The notes below the pieces were generated by a model that was given only the letters and a program-made list of their open reading frames with translations, had not been told where the DNA came from and searched no databases. A stretch of 64,000 bases of DNA from Leptasterias polaris. Lineage: Eukaryota > Echinodermata > Asteroidea > Forcipulatida > Asteriidae. The position numbers were made by a program, and so were the translations under genes. The stretch spans positions 3,310,001 through 3,374,000 of the forward strand of contig JAZGTN010000027.1 in assembly GCA_037783415.1 (NCBI GenBank), given 5' to 3'. Of this stretch, positions 23,261 to 33,100 are shown piece by piece (the stretch's first letter is position 1; the number at the start of each line of letters is the position of its first letter).

Positions 23261-23784
23261 ACTGTCTTCGCAGCACAAAGGCTGACTACAATTTTCCACT
23301 TTAAAACATTAACAATTTAAATTTGAAAAGGGGAGAAATGAAGACATCAAACATTGAAAAAATCAACAAAACCCCACAAAAAATAATGTTTGGTTGATGC
23401 CCGAACACCCAAACAGAACTAGGTTTGCAAGAAAACTGTCAAATTGTAGTATACTTTGATTTTGTTTCATCAAAATGATGCATTAACCGGCCCAACAGTC
23501 TCTTACAAAGCAGAAGCTATAACTGACTTACAATCAAATTAATGGTCACACTTTGGCTGTTTCGTCATACTTTGGAAAGGACCCCAATTATGTGTATGTA
23601 ATTTCTATCCGAAATCCTCCTTCATTATAAAGATAGTAGGAGGGCGCTACTCATGAGGAGGGCGCTACTCATGAAGAGCTAGACAAAAATTTGCGCTTCT
23701 CCGAAATTTCAAGGATTTTACGACAAATAACCGCACATTTTGATAATTCAACTACATAACCTGATTAATAAAAGCACTGTGAAT

Positions 23785-24815
23785 ATGGCGGACAACTCTA
23801 CCAGCAAAATATCTAGCAACCGTAAGAAACAGACCTCAAAAAAGACTCACCAGCACCACCATCGCCAAGTCCAAGCAACAATGAAAAAGATGGCTGCCAA
23901 TGCTCATGTGACGCAGCACTAAATAACATCAATGCGAAGCTGGACACCATTTTAACTTCCATCGGTAACATTGAATCAAGAATCACCTGCCTAGAAGTTA
24001 AGTTCCAAACCGTAGCTGACCAGGTATCAACCCATCACAAAGATATTGAAGATCTAAAGACAGCTGCATCGTTCAACGAAAATGAAATCCAAAAATCGAA
24101 CAAAAGGCTGGAAAAAAGAATAGATTTTAATCTTAAGGTCATCAGAAGTCTGGAAGACAAAGTTGATGATATCCAGAACAGAAGTAGGCGGAACAATATT
24201 GTAATCCATGGTGTGCCAGAAGGGGCTGAAGGCAACCAGACGTGTGAGAGCTTTTTGGCTGGATTTCTGTGTGAACACATGAAACTAGACGAGTCCGAAA
24301 ACATCGAAATCGAACGTGCCCACCGTAGTCCAGGAGGCCAGCGAGAACCAGCTTCGCCGCACTCACCAACAGGCGGTTCGAACCCCACCAGACGCTCCCG
24401 TCCACGACCCATTCACTGTAGGCTCCTTCGTTCAGCTGACCGGCACTACATCCTTAAAAACTCATCCAAACTTCTCAGAAATAATCGATACAAAGGATCA
24501 AACATCAGATGCTCCCGTCCACGACCCATTCACTGTAGGCTCCTTCGTTCAGCTGACCGGCACTACATCCTTAAAAACTCATCCAAACTTCTCAGAAATA
24601 ATCGATACAAAGGATCAAACATCTACATATCCGACGATGTCACTCCAAAGACTCGGGCTCAACGACAGGAACTCGGGGAACACCATCTTGAAGGCATACA
24701 ACGCGACGAGCGAGTACAGTTCGCCTACATTCCCTGGTCAATCCCGCCCATGATCCGGTATAAACTCCACAGCGGTCCATTTAAATCATTCAAACTCGGG
24801 GACGCAAAATCGTAG
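23785..24815 (+). pseudogene. LINE ORF1 (L1-type nucleic-acid-binding protein), frameshifted
   Basis: ORF1 protein of the LINE that continues to 28625; such proteins coat the element RNA. The frame starts at the ATG of an MADNST-like N-terminus (23785) and stops early at 23920. The continuation, in another frame, gives a coiled coil of about 80 residues (23930-24190), then RSRRNNIVIHGVPEG and IERAHR, the typical RRM-like core of L1-type ORF1 proteins. A C-terminal part with RPRPIHCRLLRSADRHYILK follows in the frame ending at 24815. A near-exact 117-bp duplication (24394-24627) repeats 39 codons of that C-terminal domain in frame. At least one frameshift and the duplication make it a pseudogene. 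Confidence 0.75.
24394..24627 (+). repeat. In-frame 117-bp tandem duplication inside LINE ORF1
   Basis: GCTCCCGTCCACGACCC starts at 24394 and again at 24511. The two copies look identical across 117 bases, so the duplication is recent compared with the decay of the rest of the LINE. Confidence 0.92.
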
Positions 24816-25148
24816 TAAGTCTAGTGATTCTCTCGCAGTACATTAGTAGTACTTATATTCAGTAGCAGTAATTTCCAATTTACTATATGGTGTCGTTCAA
24901 TCACATGTTTAACCCTACCTCTAAGCGTATAAGGAATAGCTCACTGGAGAGATATAAGCATACCAATCATTTTCAATCGCCATTACTTTTGAGTTGTCGT
25001 CTGGTGTCTGTTGCCACAATCCGTTGTTATGTGTTACGTAATATTTTCCAACCAATGGTCTTTGTGGTAGCTGGTTCTAGAAATTCCTCCAGTAATGACA
25101 CAGGACCGTTATTGTATTGTGAAGTAGTTAGGTTCAATCTCTCCAACA

Positions 25149-26606
25149 ATGTGTACAATTAGTCCAGATGTCCTTCCGTTTAATCACTTTACTGACGACT
25201 GTGATTTTCAAATGGCTATTACCCAATTACATACCTCACTGAACATTGCTAACGATAGGTGGAAATCATTACTTCTTAATCCTTTATTGATTGAACATCA
25301 CCCTAGTTTCTCTCACCTAACCGAGCTTTCTAACGACTCCGAAACAATAATTTCCACTGTAATTCATCATGATTATCTCCTGCATGACAAATTTAATAGC
25401 ATTGCGAAGTCCAAGTCATATAATGCTAAAACTAACTTTTCCTTGTACCATATAAATGTTAGAAGCATCATCGGTAAGGTTGACAAACTTCAGGACTCAC
25501 TAGATTTACTTGACCACCCCTTTACCGTTGTAGCTGTTACGGAAACTTGGCTTCGTGATTCAGACTCACAACTCTTTTTATCTGGTTACTCTTACATAGG
25601 CTGTAACCGCTCTACCGGTAAAGGAGGAGTAATTGGTATTTTCGTCAAGAATGAAATTAGTTTCATTCTTAGACCTGATATAGGAAATTTCAACTCAGGA
25701 AACGAGTATTTGTTTATTGAAGTTGTTAGGACTAACATGTCAAATATTATTGTTGGCGTCATATATCGGCCGCCTAGTCAATCAACTCGGCTATTTAATG
25801 ATGAAATTTATACCATATATGATATTATCAATTCCGAAGGTAAAGTTGGTTACATTACTGGTGATTTCAATATTGACTTGTTAAAAAATGACTCGCATCG
25901 TCCCTCTGCTGATTTTCTGAATGATATGTTATCTAATGCATTTTATCCTTTAATTCGATTACCAACTAGAATTACTCCAACTTCGGCTTCTGTTATAGAT
26001 AACATTCTAACGAATGTCACAGATAAAGCTCTTTATTCTGGTATCTTAATTGACGACATTTCCGATCATTTTGGCATTTATCAAATCACACTAAATGAAA
26101 CTAATGAAAACAACAAAAATGTCATCTTCATTAGAGACATCTCAAACAAAAATAAAATGGCACTGTTTCGTGACTTAAAGATTGAGCGATGGGACGACAT
26201 TTTGGACTCAACTAATCCAACTGCCGCTTATAACAGTTTCCATAATAAACTAAGTTACCTCTACAACAAGCACATACCTAAAAGAGCAAAAAGGGTATCT
26301 GGTACGTATCGAAACAAACCATGGATGTCAAAGGCACTTTCAAACTCCTGCCAAAAAAAAAAAAAAGTTTTGTACAAAAAATTCCTTAATCATCATTCCA
26401 TTGCCAATGAAAAAAAATACAAAACATATCGTAACAAATTAAACTATCTATTAAAAGTCCAAAAAGGCACTACCATGCATCTCAACTTGACAAAAATAAA
26501 AATAACCTTAACGAGACATGGACAATCCTTAAAGGTATTATTGGAACTAGAAACAAAACCGGTATGCTTCCAAAATCATTTAACGATAATGGGAATACAA
26601 TTGTAG
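25149..26606 (+). pseudogene. LINE ORF2, endonuclease part (CR1/L2-like)
   Basis: A 485-codon open frame. Residues about 95-325 form an APE-type endonuclease that nicks target DNA for target-primed reverse transcription. The signature strands are in order: HINVRSI (Asn), VTETWL (catalytic Glu), VIYRPP (Tyr), GDFNI (Asp-Phe-Asn), SVIDNIL (Asp) and SDHFGI (Asp-His). The part after residue 330 is the usual basic linker (KRAKR, NKPWMS). The frame ends at 26606 and overlaps, in another phase, the RT part beginning at 26564; an A run at 26347-26360 lies upstream of the switch. The catalytic residues are intact, but ORF2 as a whole is broken. Confidence 0.88.
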
Positions 26607-28339
26607 GGCCATTAGACATTGCCAATAAATTTAACGACTATTTTATAAACATTGGGCCTAAGTTAGCCACTAAAATAAGCAAAAACAATGACGGGAGGAA
26701 ATTTGAACCAGCACCTCATGAGAGTAATGAACATTCTTTTTTCCTTCATCCAGTGTCTGTGCATGAACTTCTTGAGTTATCTAACTCTCTCGCTTCAGGG
26801 AAAAGTCCTGGCTTTGACGAGTTTGACCCAAGCGTAATTAAATTCATAATTCAGTCAATATCACTTCCCCTTTAATGAGTGTTTCATTCATGGTAATGTT
26901 CCTGACCAATTTAAAATTGCCCGGGTTACTCCTGTATTTAAAGGAGACGATTCCAGATTATTTAGCAATTACAGGCCGATTTCTGTTCTTCCAGTTATCT
27001 CAAAACTTTTCGAGAGAGCTGTTTATAATCGTATTATTAAATTCATAAATAAATATGATTTATTAAGTAACCATCAGTTTGGGTTTCGTGCAAAGCACTC
27101 AACCTACATGCCACTTGTTAAAATTACTCAAGATATATCTAATGCATTTGACAAAGGCAACTTTACATCCGGTGACGGTTTTTTAGATCTATCAAAGGCA
27201 TTTGATACACTGAACCATGGGATCCTACTTAACAAGCTTAATCATTATGGCATACGGGGTACACCGTTAAAGTTATTTGCTAATTACCTTACTAACAGGC
27301 AGCAATATGTCCAATATACCGGGTACTAAATCTTCCTACGGAACAATTCAGACAGGCGTCCCCCAGGGGTCTATCCTGGGACCTCTTCTTTTTGTTATAT
27401 TTTATATAAACGATTTAAGTAAGTTGGCCATGGAAGGTGCCTCTATAACATTATTTGCAGATGATACCAGTTTGTTTGTTAGTCATCCAGATCTCAAAAC
27501 CACTGTTTCCATAACAAATAGAGTTTTAACTAACTTATCGGAATGGTTTTCTGCTAACAAGCTTTCATTAAATGCAAAAAACCCCAAAGTTTATCCTTTT
27601 TCGTACGAATCAAAAGAGATATGACAGAACTGAAGTTAAGATCTATCTTGATGGCTTACAATTTCAGCAAGCTGATCATACTAAATTTCTTGGAATCTAC
27701 ATCGATGAACATTTGACATGGAAAAAACAAATTGATTCAGTAGTTTAAAAAATATCCCAAAATGTTGGTGTCATTAGGAGAGTTAAAGACTATCTCCCAC
27801 GTAAATATTTACTTACTCTGTATAACACTATAATCTTACCTTATATATCGTATTGCAATACTGTATGGGCAGGTACCTACCCAACTAAATAAAATAAAAT
27901 ATATATTTTGCAAAAAAGGGTCTTACGATATATTGCAGGACTTAACTATAATGACCATGTGCAAAGTTACTTTAAACAGTACAATGTTCTATCGGTTTAT
28001 GATATTTACGCTAAACAGCTAGCGACTTTCATGTATAAATATCAACAAAAAGTCCTCCCAGCCATATTTAAAAATTTCTTTCCAGTTTATAGTCATAATT
28101 ATAACACACGTAAAAAGCCGAACGCATTGCAACAAATTAGGTGCAAAACTACCATTCTCCAACAGAGTGTATGTTATCAAGGTCCAAAACTATGGAATGA
28201 ATTACCGTACAATATTAAATCTGCCAAATCTCTCACAGTTTTCAAATCACTCTACAATAAACAATTTCTCGGTATTTCTCGGTATAAACAATTTCTCGAC
28301 ACCAAAGTAACCTTTGCAAAATACTCTCTTATATCGTAA
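26564..28339 (+). pseudogene. LINE ORF2, reverse transcriptase and C-terminal part, several frameshifts
   Basis: The RT boxes are in order but spread over frames: GKSPGFDEFD (about 26800), NYRPISVLPVISKLFERA (about 26970), NHQFGFRAKHST (about 27070), FLDLSKAFDTLNH (about 27180), GVPQGSILGPLLF (about 27355) and FADDTSLF with the catalytic Asp pair (about 27455). After it come KFLGIYIDEHLTWKKQI (27690), PYISYCNTVWAG (27845) and LQKRVLRYI, then a tail with LWNELPYNIKSA (28190), all typical of CR1/L2-group elements in animals. Breaks at about 26875, 27328, 27624, 27748 and 27890 rule out a working protein. A short AATTTCTCGGTAT-type duplication is at 28260-28292. Confidence 0.88.
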
Positions 28340-28630
28340 CTGTTATCTTCCTTTGGGGTGGGGTAAGGGGGGGGGGCTAACGAGATAATGTTGCTACCGT
28401 TTTGGGGGTAGTAGGATTCTTGTTGTTTTTTGGGTGGGTTCATGGGAATACGTTACAAGTCTTTTTGACTTTTTGTGTTTCCTTCACAGCTTGTATATAA
28501 ATTGTAATGTTGTTATTGCAAGTAGACATGTAATTAAGTATTAGTGGTATAGACTTAATTTATTTAATTTTTTGTCCACTTTATTGCAAGTGTGTGTAAA
28601 TAAATAATGAAGTTGTTTCATCATCAAATC
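28340..28630 (+). mobile_element. LINE 3' untranslated tail
   Basis: AT-rich DNA after the ORF2 tail, with GTAAATAAATAATGAAG near 28597-28612, beyond which sequence character changes. There is no poly(A), in keeping with CR1/L2-like elements. The exact 3' end is my estimate. Confidence 0.5.
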
Positions 28631-29930
28631 TAAAAAAAGTATAAGTACGCTCCGAAATTAAGTTCGTCTGATTAAAAATCAATAAGAGTATGTCGACAAC
28701 TTTAAATTTCCACAATCACCATAAGGCGATTTTTTTAAGATTCAAATTTCGTGGTGTCCGTTTGTGAATACTGCGGCCAGAGAAGTGGTTGGTACCCGCT
28801 GTCACCTCACTTAAACGTGAATGGATCCAACTTTCTTGATGAAAATTGTGACCATTTTTGCTGTTTTCTCAACTTCAACTTTTTGAGCTAATACTTTTAC
28901 AGGTGACTTTGATTGTATTTGTCTTAAATTCTTTTACCTCTAAATCAGCATTACGCCGACAAAAAAACAAAACATTTTATGACCCTACCTCTAACGGTAA
29001 ACTAGAGAAGTGGAATGAATGTACTCCATTGTTCTCATAACTAGCTATTTAGCACACCTTTAAGTTAAAAGTTTCGAGAGAAGTTTTCGGGATTTTCCCA
29101 ATCCCCGGGTAAACTTCCTAAAGTGTCCCGGTTCTGAGTTTATTGACCATCCTGATAAAGTAAGATAACAAACTTTCATATTTGAACTTCCTACATGTGC
29201 CCGTGAAAGCAGACTTAAAGGCAATGTCCAATGGTCGCGAAAAGCATGAAGAGCACATACTGAAGACGCCCACCCAGTCTCAGTATCATGCAGGGTTGTC
29301 CGGGCAGTCCCCCCCCCCTCCCCCGCATTACTAATAATGCTACCACCGTGACCTTTCAGGTGTTCCAACACTTCCAAATGCTTTATCTGTAGACAACACA
29401 TCAAAGATTCGGATTCCTTCACCTGCAGCCATACCGGTGGTACCACCTATAAGATTAGACAAGAGGGTCATGCCACATGCACCACCACCACGAATATTAC
29501 ACTCATCTTGTAAATGTTGTGGTGTTCAAAATAGATGGGTCAAGAATAGATGTGGCTATAGATCCAAATTCAACATCCAAAATCTGGATACAATCGTAGG
29601 ACAACACTTCAATCTTCATATCACTCCATTCGTGACATGATTTTTACAGGGCATTATGGCACCGCAATGTATGTTCGTCATAGGCTAGAGAGAAACTGTG
29701 GATAAGGCGCCTCCAGACCATTTAACTCAAACCCAATGTGTCTGCACATCCAAGAAGGTATAATGGTTAACAACTGGGGCGGGGCACACCCCCTCCTTAC
29801 GTCAGTTGGCATCGATGCCCCTGTTATTTCTGCATGTTAACATTATATGTTATTAAACATATTTTGTGTTGATCCGGATTCGGTGGAAGTTGGGCCCGGT
29901 ACACGGACCGTTCCTTTAACAGCACGGGCA
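28631..29930. other. Non-coding stretch upstream of the collagen-like gene
   Basis: I see no gene. Open frames at 28858-29040, 29060-29446 (minus) and 29437-29640 show no domain. Nine C (29308-29316) lie in the second. Confidence 0.45.
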
Positions 29931-29935
29931 TGGTC

Positions 29936-29943
29936 TATATAAG
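29936..29943 (+). promoter_or_regulatory. TATA box of the collagen-like gene
   Basis: TATATAAG lies 51 bases before the start codon; a cap site about 30 bases downstream would fall near 29966. Confidence 0.65.
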
Positions 29944-29961
29944 GACCTATTCCCCGGTAAA

Positions 29962-29994
29962 ATGCAACATTTGTTGGGCTGTCCTCGCCGATAA
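29962..29994 (+). other. Possible upstream ORF ending on the start codon (TAATG)
   Basis: An ATG at 29962 opens a 10-codon frame whose TAA (29992-29994) shares its last A with the gene's ATG (29994). It matters only if transcription starts at or before 29962; with the TATA box at 29936 the cap site could fall just on either side. Confidence 0.3.
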
Positions 29995-30182
29995 TGACTT
30001 CGATGAAGAAGTTGTCTGACTTTCCATCGCTTGATCGTAGCGAAATGCTGATTCAATCTGAGAGACGTAGTGTGCAGCTTTGGCGGTGGTTTATTGCAGG
30101 AACACTGCTTAACCTGTGCATGACCGCTGCTTTGATCGGCTTGACGGCGTTCTACTTTAGCACGGAGTTGCAGTCCGCCAGG
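29994..30182 (+). CDS. Exon 1: cytoplasmic tail and transmembrane segment
   Basis: 63 codons ending in phase 0 at CCAGG|GTAATT. The ATG is chosen because it follows the TATA box and opens the frame that joins exon 2. The membrane segment spans residues 33-55. Confidence 0.85.
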
Positions 30183-33100
30183 GTAATTTAATAGTTTGCG
30201 TTATAATTTTTTTTTTTACCATTTGATTATCTGTGACAAAAAAGTGTACATTTTGACAACGAATCTTAGAACTTAGGCATGGCCTGGTTGAAGAGAAGAT
30301 TGAGCTCTTTTTGTCAAAGGTTTTCTCAAAATGACCACACTAAATCTTGTACAAGGTCCGAGAACTATGACTTACTTTGCGTAACACCAGTTGTTTTCCC
30401 TTTCACATTAGGATTTAACGTTTTATGACACATGCATGCCGTCCCCGTTTTATCAACCTCTTAAACACTTAACTTTGTTTTTCTTTTATAATCATGTTCA
30501 CTACCAGCTCTGTTTTGTAAACCTGCTTTCCATCAACCATAATATGATTGAATTGTATGTTTATTGTTTTTTTGTAATGTTGTATTAGCACATTATATTG
30601 TTAAACTTGCGACCTTTGTTTAAAATATCAATCAATCTTAATCTAAAGACATTCAGTTTTATTGTCTTTTAAAGGAACACTGGCAAATTCAGGCACTTCT
30701 CAGAGTGTAAACTTTGACAGTTTATTTGCTAATATTAAAAGCGAAGTGAACATTAGCCATGACAGCAATGTGATTGATGTCTTTAGTATAGGTAGGCCTA
30801 CTGGTAAACAATGTTGATAAATACTTGCCCTATATAAATAAGCCCCAACTTTTTTTGCAAACATTTTTTTGTAAACAAAAAACCTCAGTAGTTCTTGCTC
30901 TTCCTTCTGTGTGATGCCATTCAAGTATGTAGTTGGGTTAACATAGAATTACTATAGTGTCATAGATTGGTTGTTGTCAACGTAATGCTGATTTACAGTC
31001 ACAATCATAAAGACAAATGCGATAAAAGTCATACGTGAAAGTTTCATTGCTGAGGAAACCGTTTCGGTAATTTCACAAGAGCGTGGAACTCACGTATAGC
31101 GAGGTGACAATTGGGTACCAACTGCATCTCTGGCCGCATGCGCATTCGCGAACGGACGCCAACTGTCGGATTCAAAGTTTTCGGTGAAAGATTATCCAAA
31201 CCATTACTTGGAAGTGAATCCCTTCTCAAAACAGATTATACTATCAACAGCTGTAGTGCATGCTTCTCAGTAAGTTTCAGTATGGCAATTAATGTTTGTA
31301 GTATTTACCAATATAACCCTAACTGTAATTATAAATACTGTTATGATTATTAGCAGTACATCAATGTCCAACGAACGGAATAACATTAAACAAGACATAC
31401 ATCAATCCACACTTTAAAGCGCGACACCTGTATAATTGTTTTTAGATCAGATGCCATTCTCAGTTTACTACTTTCCCTATTTAGTCCAGCAGGTTCTTGT
31501 GGGCTATTCAAGTTTACTTCTGCCAATTAATGTGCTATTCGTTTTGAGAAGTTATCCAAGCTTATAGATCGTTTCATAAAACGAAATTTTCTCGACCTCT
31601 CTTATGTGCTCTTGATTTTTAGGAACATCCAAGCTTACTGATCTTCTTATTATAGAAAATAATGAGTCGTTTATGTTAACCAGCTGTTACAGACCATTAC
31701 GTACGACGTAGTCTAAAATGTCCGACTTAAGGTGTCAAATGCTTAATTAAAACCGACCCATTATGTCGCCAAACATCGGTTGTCGGGCATAATGGTCCAT
31801 GTCGATCACAATAATAATGGCTTATTATAGCGCTCATATCCGCTCAAGGCGCTTTAACATTCAGTATTTTCCTGCAAGGTATATGGAGCTATGTTTTTGA
31901 AGTATGATACCTGTTCCTCCTCATAGCACCATGTAATGGCTTACAAGGTGCTGTGGCGCAATATGCTGCCGATTAGACCAGGAACATCGAGGGAACCCCT
32001 TCTCTTTTCGATATTAAGTTCACTGGGTTCTCTTACGTGCATTACACAACACACGGACCAACGGCTTTACGTCCCATCCGAAGGACGAAGCAATAATGGT
32101 AATAAAATGTCTAAAGGACACACTGAGAGTCACGACCGGGACTCGAACTCACATTCTGCTGATGAACAGAATTACCAGAGCTTGAGTCCGGTTCTCTTAT
32201 CCGCTCGACCACGACACGACATGACATGACAATGGTCCATGTCGGTCACAATATTGTCCATGTCGGTCACAATGGTGGCTTACAGTTTACGATGTGTGAC
32301 ATTCAAAGGCTACTTTTGCTTTATTTTCTTTAAAATGTTTTCATCGGTTGACGTCATACACCCCCTTTACGTTTCAGGTTAAAATAGAATCGCACGGAGA
32401 GCGTCTGGCGTTATTGGAGAGAACTTCTCTACCAACAAGCCACAAAGAAAATGAAATGCCGGGCGCCACCAACGAGCTCTTGTCGAGACAGAGAAGACAC
32501 CTAATGTCCATGGACTACGCGGTCGATGTCGAGAACAACGCCTCGTCAGTGCACATACACCCGAATGGTAGATTTTGTTCTTTCTTCAGCAAGAGGTTTA
32601 TTATTAGGTCCACTTTTTCTAGACCTGATTGTAAATTAAGGCCAAAACTAACCTGTGAAAATTTCATTTTAAAAGGTGGTAGCTTTTTTGCCGAAATCTT
32701 GAACATGTCCACGAATGCAAGAACCATAATCGTTATTGGAATGCACAATCTGAGAAACTGCATAAAACGTTTCTGAGGTTGCAGTGTTTTGAACCACTCT
32801 CTCTAAAATCAAATTCCGTAAAAGGGAGTGTTAAACAAAAATTATCAACAAGTGCTTCTTACCAAAGTTAGTTTTTATGGACATTGTATTTTGGGGTAAC
32901 AACACCGAAGGTATACCCTGCCTAGAATAGGCTAAATATTACCTTTCTTTTTTAGCTAGACCATAGCCGCCTAACCACTTTATCTTTTTTGGATAACAGA
33001 AACACTAATTATTTTCAACTGACCATCAGATCGACCACTCGTGACAAGACCTTGTCGAGATGGACGGGATGGACGGGACGGGAGGCCTGGAGCTCCGGGC

